From Polyodon spathula (lineage: Eukaryota > Chordata > Actinopteri > Acipenseriformes > Polyodontidae): a stretch of DNA of 64,000 nt. The notes beneath the pieces are model-generated. The model did no database searches and was not told the origin of the DNA. It worked only from the letters and a program-made list of their open reading frames with translations. Shown one piece after another: positions 23,624 through 35,176 of the stretch. Position numbers and translations under genes: made by a program. Every line of letters starts with the position of its first letter. Position 1 is the first letter of the stretch. The stretch lies in the NCBI RefSeq assembly GCF_017654505.1, contig NC_054535.1:87311785-87375784 (forward strand), in the 5' to 3' direction.

Positions 23624-24020
23624 CTGATTTATTTACTTTTACAGAATATCTAACCACATACAGAATGGGAAAGAGTTAATGTCCAGTTAACACTTTATGA
23701 TACTCTATATCCTGTATCGGTTGTAAATAATCATCTTGTTAGATCACATTCTATGCAATTTTTTTGCAACCAGAGCACGCATTTTTTAAATGACCCTTTT
23801 GTACAGTATATCAGCCCTTACAAATTAATTATTATCAGGAGCATTTATCAAGCCTTGTAACCACTGCAAATACAGACAGCAACCATAATGGAAGAGTATA
23901 TTAACAGCTGGATACTGAATCCCTCCTGAAAGCAGCTGTGGGTGGCACAGTCAGCATCACTTCATTTGTGATTGATCGTTTCCAAGCAACTTGTAACATT
24001 AATCCTCCAATTTCTTCAAC

Positions 24021-24070
24021 CAATTTGGTGCTGGTGGTTTCCCTGAGGGGTAACCACCAGCACCAAATTG
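24021..24070. other. Perfect 19-bp inverted repeat (50-nt hairpin)
   Basis: Arm CAATTTGGTGCTGGTGGTT (24021-24039) pairs perfectly with AACCACCAGCACCAAATTG (24052-24070). The 12-nt spacer itself contains CCC-TGA-GGG, so the structure can fold almost to its tip. It lies about 90 bp outside the CR1 insertion at 24160. No flanking target duplication or second copy is seen in the window. Confidence 0.85.
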
Positions 24071-24230
24071 TGATCTCCCCTGAATACTGTAGCTTTACAT
24101 TTGAACTGTACTGGAGCTTCCAACTCACTGCCAGTGCTAGGCAGTGTTTTTACAGAAAAAGAACATAAGAACATAAGAAAGTTTACAAACGAGAGGAGGC
24201 CATTCGGCCCATCTTGCTCATTTGGTTGTT

Positions 24231-27020
24231 AGTAGCTTATTGATCCCAGAATCTCATCAGGCAGCTTCTTGAAGGATTACAGGGTGTCAGCTTGAACAAC
24301 ATTACTGGGGAGTTGATTCCAGACCCTCACGATTCTATGTGTAACAAAGTGCCTCCTATTTTCTGTTCTGAATGCCCCCTTTTCTAATCTCCATTTGTGA
24401 CCCCTGGTTCTTGTTTCTTTTTTCAGGTCGAAAAATCCCTTTGGGTCGACATTGTCAATACCTTTTAGAATTTTGAATGCTTGAATTAGGTCGCCACGTA
24501 GTCTTCTTTGTTCAAGACTGAACAGATTCAATTCTTTTAGCCTGTCTGCATATGACATGCCTTTTAAGCCCGGAATAATTCTGGTCGCTCTTCTTTGCAC
24601 TCTTTCTAGAGCAGCAATATCTTTTTTATAGTGAGGTGACGAGAACTGCACACAGTATTCAAGATGAGGTCTTACTAGTGCATTGTACAGTTTTAACATT
24701 ACTTCCCTTGATTTAAATTCGACACTTTTCACAATGTATCCGAGCATCTTGTTAGCCTTTTTTATAGCTTCCCCACATTGTCTAGATGAAGACATTTCTG
24801 AGTCAACAAAAACTCCTAGGTCTTTTTCATAGATTCTTTCTCCAATTTCAGTATCTCCCATATGATATTTATAATGCACATTTTTATTTCCTGCGTGCAG
24901 TACCTTACACTTTTCTCTATTAAATGTCATTTGCCATGTGTCTGCCCAGTTCTGAATCTTGTCTAGATCATTTTGAATGACCTTTGCTGCTGCAACAGTG
25001 TTTGCCACTGCTCCTATTTTTGTGTCGTCTGCAAATTTAACAAGTTTGCTTACTATACCAGAATCTAAATCATTAATGTAGATTAGGAATAGCAGAGGAC
25101 CTAATACTGATCCCTGTGGTACACCACTGGTTACCACACTCCATTCTGAGGTTTTTCCTCTAATCAGTACTTTCTGTTTTCTACATGTTAACCACTCCCT
25201 AATCCATGTACATGTGTTTCTTTGAATCCCTACTGCGTTCAGTTTGAGAATTAATCTTTTGTGCGGGACTTTGTCAAAAGCTTTCTGGAAATCTAAATAA
25301 ACCATGTCCTATGCTTTGCAATTATCCATTATTGATGTTGCAAATCAAGCAAGTTAGTTAGACACGCTCTCCCTTTCCTAAAATCATGTTGACTGTCTCA
25401 CAGGACCCTGTTACCATATAGGTAATTTTCCATTTTGGATCTTATTATAGTTTCCATAAGTTTGCATATAATAGAAGTCAGGCTTACTGGTCTGTAGTTA
25501 CCTGGTTCAGTTTTGTTTCCCTTTTTGTGGATCGGTATTACATTTGCAAATTTCCAGTCTGTCAGTACCACCCCTGTGTCAAGAGACTGCTGCATGATCT
25601 TGGTTAGCGGTTTGTAAATTACTTCTTTCATTTCTTTGAGTACTATTGGGAGGATCTCATCCAGCCCAGGGGATTTGTTTATTTTAAGAGCTCCTAGTCC
25701 CTTTAACACTTCTGCCTCAGTTATGCTAAAGTTATTTAAAACTGGATAGGAACTGGATGACATGTGGGGCATGTTGTCAGTATCTTCCTTTGTAAAAACT
25801 AGAGTAATGAAAAGTAATCATTTAATATATTTGCTATTTTTTTTTTTTTCTTCATCTACGATTTTGCCATTTGTATCTCTTAAACATTTAATCTCCTCTT
25901 TGAATGTTCTCTTGCTGTTGTAATATAGGAAAAACATTTTGGAATTGGTTTTAGCTCCCTTAGCAATGTTCATTTCTATTTCTCTCTTGGCCTTTCTAAC
26001 TTCCTTTTTGACTTGCGTTTGTAGTTCCGTGTACTCGTTCTGCGTACTTTCTTTTTGGTCCCTTTTAAATGCTCTGTAAAGTGAATTTTTTCGCTGAATA
26101 TTTTTTTTAATTGATCTATTAAACCATTTTGGCAATTTAGTTTTACATTTAGATTTGTCTACTTTAGGGATGTAATTGTTTTGCGCCTCCAGTACTACAT
26201 TTTTGAAGAACAACCATCCTTCCTTCTGTGGGTGTTTTCTCTATTTTACTCCAATCTACTTCTGTTAGTCTCTGTTTCATACCTTCATAGTTTGCTTTTC
26301 TAAAATTGTAAACCTTAGCTTTAGTCATTACTTTTGGGGTTTTAAAAAACACTTCAAATGAGACCATGTTGTGGTCTGAGTTTGCCAGTGGTTCTCTGAC
26401 CTCTGTTTTAGTTATTCTGTCTTCGTTATTTGAAAAGACTAAATCAAGGCATGCCTCCCCTCTAGTCGGTGCCTTGACAAATTGTGTTAGGAAGCAGTCA
26501 TTTGTCATTTCCACCATTTCTATTTCATCCTTCGTGCTACCCACCGGGTTTTCCCATTTTATTTGGGGGAAGTTGAAATCCCCCATTAGTATGGCTTCTC
26601 CTTTGCTACACGCATTTCTAATGTCATTGTATAACAGATTATTTTGCTCACCATCTGAATCTGGTGGTCTATAGCATGCTCCTATTATTATGCCCTTTGA
26701 ATTTTTGTCCGTTATTCTGATCCATATTGATTCGGCTTTATTTTCTTTGTCCAGGTTTAACACCTGGGCTTCAAGACTGTTTCTTATGTATAGCGCTACC
26801 TCTCCTCCTCTTCCGTCCTGCCTGTCTTTCCTATACAGTGTATACCCACAAATATTATATTCGTCCCCATCACTCTCAGACAACCAAGTTTCTGTGACAC
26901 CTATCACATCATAGTTACTTGTTAGTGCAGTAGCTTCAAGTTCTAGAATTTTGTTTCTGATACTTCTAGCATTTAGATAAATACATTTAATGGTTGTCTT
27001 ACCTGAGTTGTTGTTTTTGT
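24231..27020 (-). pseudogene. CR1 ORF2: endonuclease-reverse transcriptase (broken)
   Basis: Read on the minus strand, the endonuclease comes first. Its motifs are LNARSIRNK, VTETWLSE (metal-binding glutamate), GACYRPP, MGDFNFP and SDHNMVSFEV (catalytic SDH). The reverse transcriptase follows, with YRPVSLTSIICK, VYLDFQKAFDKVPH (first aspartate), SGVPQGSVLGPLLF and KFADDTK (FADD catalytic pair). The CR1-type C-terminal block comes next, with ALVRPHLEYC, ALERVQRRAT and RGHKWRLEKG. Together they nick DNA and copy the element's RNA at the target site. Frames break near 26210, 25800 and 25350. A premature stop at about 24277 removes the last 15 or so residues. The expected length is about 930 residues. 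Confidence 0.9.
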
Positions 27021-27107
27021 TTTGATGCGGTCTCCCTTCTGTTTTTTTGTTGATTTCTCCCCCATTCCTTACTAGTTTAAATGCTGCTGAACGTGCTCGA
27101 GGATCTT

Positions 27108-28016
27108 TTATCCAAGTAGACTGGTTCCCTTGTTATTTAAGTGCAGTCCGTCCCGTCTATACAGATAGTCCTCGTTGTAGAATGTGGTCCAATGATCAAG
27201 ATAGGTGAAGCCTTCCCGTGTGCACCACGTCTTCAGCCATGCGTTTTGATTAATTATTTCCAGCTGTCCATATGGTCCTTTGCAAGGTGCCGGTAGTATA
27301 CCAGAAAATACCACAGTTTTGGTTTTCTCTTTTAATTTCCTTCCTAGCTCTCTGAATTTGTTTTGCAGGGATTTTGGTCTGTCTCTTCCAATGTTGTTTG
27401 TACCGATGTGGACAATTACTACCGGGTCGTCTCCTGTTCATTCTAGGAGCCTGTCCACGTTCTCAGTGATGTGCTTGACCGAGGCTCCAGGAAGGCAGCA
27501 CACTGTTGTAGTAAGGGGGTCCAAACTGTGAATTGAACTTGCTGTGTTTCTCAATATGGAGCCCCCAACAATTATGACCTCCCTTCTTTTTGCTGTCTGG
27601 TCACCACTGTCAATACGGTCCTGGATGTTGTTCCTTTCATTCTCTTGTTGTTGGTTCTGCTCATCAAAATTCTGAAGTGACTCAAATTTGTTGGTTGTTT
27701 TGATTTCTGGTGGTTGTGTTTGACGAAGTTTCTTTTTTTCCCTGCTTCTGCCAACCTGAACCCAGCTGTTCTGACCTTCTATCTCCCTGGTGGCTTTCAG
27801 TATGTTACGGGTGATGCAGATGTGGAATTGTGGGTGTGCCAGTTCCTCAAGATCCTGTTGCTGTCGCACTTCTTTATGCTCTATTTCTAGCATACTTACT
27901 AGTTTATGCAAGTCCTGGATCGCGCGACACTTTACACACGCTTGGTTTAGCTCCGCTGGGTTTTCTCGGATTTCCCACATCAAGCAGGTGTCACAGATTA
28001 TTGGCTTGAAGACCAT
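27108..28016 (-). pseudogene. CR1 ORF1: zinc-binding plus SGNH/GDSL esterase domain
   Basis: The frame starts MVFKPIICDTC and runs 302 codons with a single internal TGA at codon 193 (27438-27440). The N-terminus has paired cysteines (C8, C11, C27, C30) of zinc-binding type, followed by a short heptad-like helix. The second half matches the esterase-like domain known from vertebrate CR1 ORF1 proteins. Block I is VGGSILRN (the serine nucleophile, about residue 153; the usual GDS is GGS here), followed by CCLPGASVKHI. After the stop come HIGTNNIG (block III), GILPAPCKGP and DGLHLNNKG (the Asp-His pair). In the family, ORF1 binds RNA and the esterase may act on lipids or membranes. That role is inferred. 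Confidence 0.8.
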
Positions 28017-28078
28017 GTTGAGGGTTTTTTTTTTTTTTTGAAGTTTAGTTTCTTCTGCAGCTGTCAGCCTGCTTTCAA

Positions 28079-28425
28079 ACTGCTTCTAAACTGCTCTGTA
28101 CTTTTCCACGCCTGTACTTCTCCCACTCGCTGTCACTTCCACTCCCTGTAGCTGGGGACTGCCTCATTTAACTGCGTTGTTCTGCTGTGCTGTTGGCTCC
28201 TCCCCTCGCCCGTGTCTCAGAACGGCGCTGAATTTGAATCAGCTGCTCCGAGTTTTAGCTTGTTTGTTATCAGAAAAACACATGTGGCTGTTTGACTTTG
28301 AGCTGCTGCTGTGTTTCCCCGATGTCCTCTGTTTTTTGATTAAAGCAATTAAAGATGCAATTTCTCCTTACTGCTTCTAAACTGCTCTGTACTTTTCCAC
28401 GCCTGTACTTCTCCCACTCGCTGTC
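28079..28425 (-). promoter_or_regulatory. CR1 5' UTR with duplicated 56-bp block
   Basis: The blocks 28079-28134 and 28370-28425 are identical over 56 bp (both start ACTGCTTCTAAACTGCTCTG), 291 bp apart, upstream of ORF1 on the minus strand. The region is GC-richer than its surroundings, with CTCCTCCCCTCGCCCG near 28200. Tandem 5' units of this kind commonly hold LINE promoters. Promoter function is inferred. Confidence 0.6.
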
Positions 28426-28440
28426 GCTTAGTCGGCATCT

Positions 28441-28737
28441 TTGCGAAACATCTCTGACCCATTCCCAAAGATACACCCCTACTTAATGTTTGAAATGTAA
28501 CTGTGCCTCAGGGTTTAAAATTTAACAAAAAGTACTTGGATTTCACCTAACTTTCTTTAGCAAAGGATCAGTAGAACTGCACTAGTGGTTTGAGTACCAG
28601 CAGACTTTTTTTGCAAGTTTACTCTCACAGCGAACACCTTAGGCCTAAAATGACTTTGGTTTGTCAGGCAAAAACCCAAGATATTCAAAGTTCTATTGGT
28701 GCTGCTTATTGTATTGCGGCCAGAAAATATTACTAAA
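28441..28737. other. Short unique spacer between two LINEs
   Basis: No feature recognised. The CR1 5' boundary is not exactly fixed. Confidence 0.4.
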
Positions 28738-30230
28738 TTTTTATTTTATTTTATTTATTGCATTTATATAGTGTTTTTTTATACAAAAGTATTGCACAGC
28801 AAGTACAGTACAAAGCAGAAAAAAAGAACAAACCACTTTTGTGTAGCATGTCACACATACAACTGCCACAATCAGAACATTTAAACAATAGATTTAAATA
28901 ACAGTATATACATAATAACACAAAATCAGAAAGAAAGCCATTTTATAAAAGTGTGTTTTTAGTCTTGACGTCCCAGCTTCCATGACAAATGTAAGGCACA
29001 GCATTCCATAATTTAGGAGCTCTACAAGAAAAAGCCCTACCTCCTGTGCTGCTTTTGTTGACTCTAGGAATAACCAGCAGCTCCGCATCCTGTGATCTCA
29101 GAGTGCGGCTTGGAAAATACAGGGTCATTAACTCCCTCAAATAACTAGGTGCTAATCCATTCAGGGCCTTGTAAATTAACAGCAAAATCTTAAAATCAGT
29201 TCTATACTGCACATGGAGCCAGAGGGGAGTGGGTAATATGTTCACCTTTCCTGGCTTTAGTCAGAATTCTAGCAGCGGTATTCTGAACAAGCTACAAGCG
29301 GGATACCACATGTTTTGGGACACCAGAAAAAAGTACAATACAATAATTAATTGTAGATGAAACAAAGCCATGCATTAGTCTCTCGGCATCAGATACAGAA
29401 ATAATTGGTCTAAGTTTGGCTATATTTCTCAAATGGTAAAAATATATATATTTTAGTAACTTCTCTGATATGAGTCTCAGATGATAGGTAGGATCAAACT
29501 TTTAATTCCTAGTTTAAGTTTTGATGAGAGACTGCAAGTGTCGAGCTCATGTAATGCCACGTTTCCTTTTAGTTGGTTCTGTGAGCCCACTAGCATAACT
29601 GTGTTTTATTTGAATTCAACATTAGAAAATTCTGTGACATCCAGTGTTTAATGTCTATAAGGAAAGTAGCCAATAACACCCACGCAAAAGAAAGGCTTTT
29701 GGGACAAATATAGCTGGGTATCGTCAGCATAGCAATGGAAGTTCACTCCGTATCTGTGGGTAATATTACCCAATGGTAGCAAATATAATGAAAACAACAC
29801 AGGAACTAGAAAGGAGCCGATTTTGGAGACAACTTCATTTAATGCCGATTTTATCTCCCCAAAAGAGACAAACTAAAACCTATCAGAAAGATAAGATTTG
29901 AACCAGGATAGAACAAGGCCAGACAGTCCCACTGTGCTTTCAAGATGATTCAGTGGGATGGAATGGTTTACAGTATCAAAGGCAGTACTTAGATCAAGAA
30001 GAATTAAAACTGATTAGAGTTTATCAGCAGATCATTCACAACTCTGACAAAGGCCGTCTTGGTGCTATGTGCAGCACGAAAACCGGACTGAAACTTCTGG
30101 AATATACCATTAAGAGTTAGACATTTTTGTAATTGAATTGCAACAACTCTCTCTAGGACCGTATCTAAGAATGGTGGGTTGGAGATTGTCCTATAATAAT
30201 TGAGGACTATTAAGTATTAAACATAGTTAG
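28738..30230 (-). mobile_element. L2-type LINE, 5'-truncated
   Basis: Minus-strand translation, across several frame breaks, gives ordered reverse-transcriptase motifs: FQSGFRAAHSTKTAFV, then [13 protein letters not shown] (first aspartate), [22 protein letters not shown] (YADD), LVQNTAARILTKA and LPTPLWLHVQYR. The open stretch 28943-29245 includes KILLLIYKALNGLAPSYLRE. The 3' tail is AT-rich short repeats (TATTTTATTTTATTTATT on the plus strand). The endonuclease half is missing, as expected for a 5'-truncated copy. Some residues are decayed, and no frame is intact beyond 100 codons. Confidence 0.85.
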
Positions 30231-32537
30231 GTGATAACATGACAATGTCATTCAAAACCTCTATGTTTCTAAACTAAAGGTGGGATTTAACCTAGTCTAT
30301 TGTTATTGGAAAGTAATATGCCAGTTTTAACTACAATTGCCATGTTGTTCTAGCTTTTCTCTGATATTTTTTATTTTATATTAAATAACTGGCCAGTGAC
30401 TACATATTTTATTTATAGTGTAGAATGTTCTAGAAGGTTCATTAACTAGGAGTAGTGGAGTCTGGATCAATTTGTGATTAAAAATGAAATTGTTTGCCAT
30501 TGCAGCTTTTTTTCTTGTTCTTTACCTCTGGTTAACAGCTTAACAGTGTGTTATGTTATACAATGATTGTGTTCAGTGACATCTCATTATAATCTCAATT
30601 GTACTGAACACATTTATAAATACTGTTTGTGAATTTAATTTTACACTATACAATCTTCTTCCTTCGTCAACTGGCATTAAGAGTATGCAGCAATCTTGTA
30701 ATCTTTTAGTGTGAGGGGGAAAAAAAACATGAACGTCTTGGTAAACGGAATTGTGAACCCTTTGTCATTCAGGGTTATTGTCACCACTGCAAAAATTGAA
30801 CTTTGGTAAGATTGATCTATTTCGAGAGAGAAACAAGGCAAGGTACAATGTCAGATACCCCTATTTGTATTTGTAAACCAGACAAATTATAATTTAATGT
30901 ATTTTTCATTAGGTGCAAAAACGTTGAGTAGAGCAAGAGTAATTTTTTCCAGTATCTGATAGACCGATTTATTTAATCAAATCTGCTGGGAACATCACTT
31001 GCACTCAGTCCAATATGTATTGTTTTCTTGTTTCACTTTTTAGTTTTCACTGTTGAAGGTGAAAGGTTTTTTCAAATTACTGAAACCAGCAATCTTGTCA
31101 AAAACCCACCTCTAACTCTCCTCAATTGTGTTTGCAGTGCAAACAGGCTTTCTCTTTGGTTCACACATTTTGATTGGTGGTAGATAGTTATGTTGTACAG
31201 TTCTACAGTGCATTTTTATGAGTTCAGATACTGTACTAGCCTTTCTGACGTTTTTTTTTTTTTTTTTTTTTGGTTTTTGTGAAAACAAAACTTTTTTCAC
31301 TGTAATGACCAGTGTAAAGATAATTACAACATTGTATTTATGTTAAAACATATGGAAATGCTATTTATAACTGATAATTTTAAGACAAATGTTTAATTGG
31401 TGCATAATTAAAATATATATAGTATTAAATACAGTATCCAATATTAATATTACTCCAGCTCCAGTCACATTAAGTTTGCCTATATTTTTTAGGTAATATG
31501 TGCTGTAATTAACTCTATACCTTGCACTGAGATGCATTTATATAATGCTTAGCCACTCCCTTAGGGAGTTTCGCCCCTTGTAGCTAGTCTCAGTAGTCAA
31601 AAGATTGCAATTCGCGAAAGAAGGTAATATGATGGATAACTACTAGTAAAGGAGTACATGTGCTCTTGTTATTTTACTTTACTATAGCTTACAAAGTCCA
31701 TTAGAAACCTTCAGCTAAGTTGTTAGTTATACTTTACTTGTGTCTGTATGTACACTCGCTATGATAAGTACTCAGAAGACAGCTACTAGAAAAGAGCTAT
31801 ATATAGCCTTCATTCCAATGAATAAACTCGTTATTTCACCGAATCAACTTCTATATATTTTCAAATACTGCTTAATTAAAAATGTATTCAGTCAGTAGTA
31901 TTCCTATATTCAGAATCCAACTCTGTTCTAGTGGAAGTCTTGAAAAAATAACTCTGGTCAATTTCAAGACAGTATTAATCTTGTTTAGGTAAATACATAC
32001 AATAAATACATAAATAAATTGTTATGTTTTTTTATAGAACCGTGCGGTGAAATTGTATATACATCGTTGTGGAACTGCAGAGGGCTCCTTCAAGATCGAC
32101 ACTGAACTGACAAAATGAACATTACAATTAAAAATAAATAACACAGTATATTGGTACTAATGTTGCAGTGATGAAATCCACCATTCAGCTTTATGAATAC
32201 TATAGCCCAAGTGGATTTAAAAAAAAAAAAAACAACAACTTTGGATATTTTCTTGATTGGTAAAGTTTTTTAAATACACTTTGCCTATGTGTCCCCTTGT
32301 TTAAACAGCAGTTAAACATTTCCACAATATAGGCTTTATGTTTCTTGGTGCTCAGCACCCATTTACAAAATAAACCAATCACAAGATTTCTAAATACAAA
32401 AAACAGAATTTTTTTTCAAATAAGTAGTTTATTGATTTATTTGTTTACAGATTCTGAAGATGACAGTTCCATTCCCACCAAAAAAGAAAAAACAAAAATA
32501 CTTTTTTATTGAAGTGCTGGGAAGCCTATTGTTAAGA

Positions 32538-32574
<37 letters not shown>

Positions 32575-32684
32575 CTTCCCAAAACTTTAAACTGCTGCTG
32601 CTTCGAAGCTGTGTGACTGATCAGGTTCTGACTTGGCAGTTAACAAGCTGGATATATTGCTGATGCTGAAAAAATTTTGGCGCG
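30231..32684. other. Non-coding stretch
   Basis: AT-rich and without supported genes. A T run of about 22 at 31251-31272 and the A run at 32221 are simple sequence. Confidence 0.5.
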
Positions 32685-33225
32685 TGACACATTTTTCGAT
32701 AAAACCTTTCAAAATCTTCTTCTTGGGAATCGGTTAAGCGATTGATCTGAAACTTGGCATATATTATCAGCATCCAAACTCGCATCAAGTTTGAGAAGCA
32801 GAAGTTGCTGTGATAAATTTGAATGTCAAAATGGCTGCCACAAATCTTATCGAAACGCGCCCCTAACAACAAACTGCTACTGTTTGAAAACCGTTCCACC
32901 AACAAACTCCAAACATGGTTATTGTTCCAGTAACAATGGAATACAAATATATCAAAATGGTTATATTTTATAAAACAAGATTGCCGCCAGGTGTATGTTT
33001 ACGTCTGAAATTTAAAACGGTCTCAGTTGACAAACAGTTTATTTGACTAATTCGAAACTTCACAAGTATCATCCTTGACACTGTAGCAATACAATTGACT
33101 TTTAAGAAACTTGCGTTAAACAAGATGGTTGCCTGACGCATTTTTGAAAAAAAAAAACTTTCAAAATCTTCTTCTGTGGAACAGTTGAAGTTGTTGATTT
33201 TAAACTTGGCACACTGAGAACTAAA
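32685..33225. repeat. Diverged tandem repeat, about three units
   Basis: The words CTTTCAAAATCTTCTTCT, then a variable GGAANNGTT, then TGATCTGAAACTTGGCA (or TTGATTTTAAACTTGGCA) occur at about 32705 and 33159. A weaker unit lies near 33010-33090 (TTTGACTAATTCGAAACTTC). Each unit is followed by CAAAATGGCTGCC or CAAGATGGTTGCC-like text. Open frames on both strands run through it. No family name is offered. Confidence 0.5.
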
Positions 33226-33287
33226 CACGCTTAGACAAGTACTGATACTGGGGCTTGGGAGCCGTAAAACTGCCTGGTAGTTCTAGA

Positions 33288-33289
<2 letters not shown>

Positions 33290-33343
<54 letters not shown>
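33290..33343. repeat. (ATT)n microsatellite
   Basis: About 18 TTA/ATT units. Confidence 0.95.
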
Positions 33344-33649
33344 GGAGTTGTTATATTGTGAATAGTTACATTTTAATAAAATCATTTTTGTTCCTATTGG
33401 AAAAGATTATTAGTGAGCACAGTTCTTGTTGCTCTCCCTGCTTCTGCATTATATGGACATGTGTCCTGTGCTACTGTCATCGGAGAGAGAAAGAAATCTG
33501 TAGGCGCTCCAAGATTTCGTAGTCTGTAAACTACTACATAAAGTAGAAACAGTTTTGTCAAAGCCACACATGTTTATAATTGTAATGTAATATCCTACAA
33601 AAACACATCAAAACATCTATACAATTATTGTAAATTGAAATTTTTAAAA

Positions 33650-34750
33650 AATAGCTTTGCAGTAGACAAACATCATAATATAACTGATGGAAAAAAAATC
33701 GTCCCTACTTTGCAAAATTGCACACACCCTATCTGGAGCCATTCGGATCTCTCTGTGTAGGATGTGAAAACACCCACACCCCTTTCCACTGTGTTCCGTG
33801 TTTTGGAATAAGCCTGATTGTAATTGTAATGGGCCTGTGCAGGACTTTGAGGGTTGAGATAGGTCGTCATAAGCCACAGTTTTAAAGGATAACCACTATC
33901 CCCAGAAGGAAGCCCTGCACAATTCCGGTGTCAGAAGTGGTGTGGATTGAATTGTTGAGCAATACTCTTGAGTCATGGATGCTGCCTGGCCACTGTGCTA
34001 CAATGTTGTTAATAAGGAGATTAGGATCCTAAATTATTTGTACATTAATTGAATGGTAACCCTTTCTGTTGACACATGTGTTCTCATTCTGATATGGAGC
34101 TTGGGTTTTAATGTGTGCCATCAACCGCACCCACAACATTTGGAAATCCAGCGATCTCATAACAGCTTCCTTTGTTCATGCAGTTTTGACAGGTCTGTTT
34201 GAAATGAAATGAAGTGGCTCAGTTTTCTTTTCAGTGACTGAGACATGCAGTGGACAATCCTGCTGGCTGACGATTTGTGAATCCCTGTGAAGTCTCCAGC
34301 AACATTTAAAAAGCTTCCAGTGGCATAGAAATGAATTGCCACACTAACTGGAATGACTGCGGGGATGCTGTGGCTTCTGTTAGCTGCAGGCCTCAAGTCA
34401 TCTTTTCACATCTCCACTAAAGTTAATACATCCTCGCAGTGGAAACGCAGTCTTTCAAAAACTGCAGTGTTATTTAAATTCTCTAAGGGATTGTGTCTGT
34501 CCTTAAATACTCTTCCCCTACAAAATGCCCTTTAATCTAAAAATTCAGCAAAAGCTATCGGTGGTGCTGCCATGTTGGCTTGTATAGCAACAGATACTCT
34601 TTTTTTGCCCATTTAAGCCTGGTGAGGGGGATGCTTAAAAAAATGACTTAAATTTAAGACCATGCTCAAATTAAGACTTGTTTGTGCAACAGATATTATT
34701 TATTTGGGGCTTAAATTTTAAGCATTCAAGACCTTTGTACAACTGGCCCC
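33650..34750 (-). mobile_element. PIF/Harbinger DNA transposon, one end intact
   Basis: The minus strand holds a decayed HARBI1-like transposase. The right end (34706-34750) reads, complemented, GGGGCCAGTTGTACAAAGG and contains the imperfect palindrome GGGGCTTAAATTTTAAGC, as in terminal repeats of such elements. No matching left end was found, so the element is probably truncated there. A separate Myb/SANT-like remnant at 39.2 kb resembles the partner protein that Harbinger elements encode, but nothing proves it came from the same copy. Confidence 0.65.
33690..34590 (-). pseudogene. HARBI1-like (PIF/Harbinger) transposase pseudogene
   Basis: A start MAAPPIAFAEF lies near 34575. Then, across frameshifts, come RHNPLENLNNTAVFERLRF, IPVSVAIHFYATGSFLNVAG, GIHKSSASRIV, FPNVVGAVDGTH (first catalytic aspartate), WPGSIHDSR (second aspartate), GDSGYPLK, YNQAYSKTRNTVERGVG (the catalytic glutamate in the VERxxG motif) and finally WLQIGCV. 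The order and motifs match Harbinger transposases, which act on short terminal repeats with 3-bp target sites. At least four frame breaks or stops make it non-functional. The C-terminus seems cut around 33700. Confidence 0.85.
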
Positions 34751-34764
34751 AGAACTCTATAGTA

Positions 34765-34768
<4 letters not shown>

Positions 34769-34842
<74 letters not shown>
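34769..34842. repeat. (TA)n microsatellite
   Basis: About 37 TA units. Confidence 0.95.
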
Positions 34843-34848
<6 letters not shown>

Positions 34849-34980
34849 AATATAGCCCTGCACCTTTTCTTGTCTGAGGTTGATGTAAATGATGTAAGAT
34901 TAATTGCATAACGACTCAATTTACAGCAATTTATTGAATCTAGAATTTAACAGATTAGACAGAAATGCACATAATATAAT

Positions 34981-35176
34981 AATAACAATGTCTTTATTTA
35001 GCACCTTCATGGTGGATCACCATCACAAAGCGCTTAGGAGGATAAAGCATAAGGAGGTTAAGTGACTTGCTCAGGGTCACACAGCGAGTCAGTCAGTGGC
35101 AGAGGTGGGATTTTAACTTGTGACCACGTGGTTACAAGCCCTGGACTTCAACCACTGGACCACACTGCCTCTTTTA
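34981..35176 (-). mobile_element. tRNA-derived SINE
   Basis: On the minus strand: a head GAGGCAGTGTGGTCCAGTGG (A-box-like), a degraded B box around ACAAGTTAAAATCCC, the body GTGACCCTGAGCAAGTCACT, then GCGCTTTGTGATGG and an AATAATAAT-like tail. The plan matches the SINE at 7069-7302 (both share a GAG(A)AAGTCAC / GAGCAAGTCAC core), so they are probably related families. Confidence 0.75.

Larger units (their letters stand above)
24160..28440 (-). mobile_element. CR1-type LINE, almost full length, inactive
   Basis: On the minus strand the order is a 5' UTR with a repeated 56-bp promoter-like block, ORF1 (27108-28016), ORF2 (about 27020 to 24231) and a short 3' end finishing in tandem copies of CTTATGTT near 24163. 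A short 3'-terminal repeat of this kind, instead of poly-A, is typical of CR1. ORF2 carries an AP-type endonuclease and a reverse transcriptase. The element is dead through an in-frame stop in ORF1 and several frameshifts in ORF2. A second copy lies inverted at 40371-42827. The 5' boundary is approximate. Confidence 0.9.

Noticed and set aside
26366..26914. Plus-strand ORFs opposite the CR1 endonuclease
   Set aside because: Antisense shadows of the LINE ORF; the same shadow appears at 40493-40801 on the other copy.
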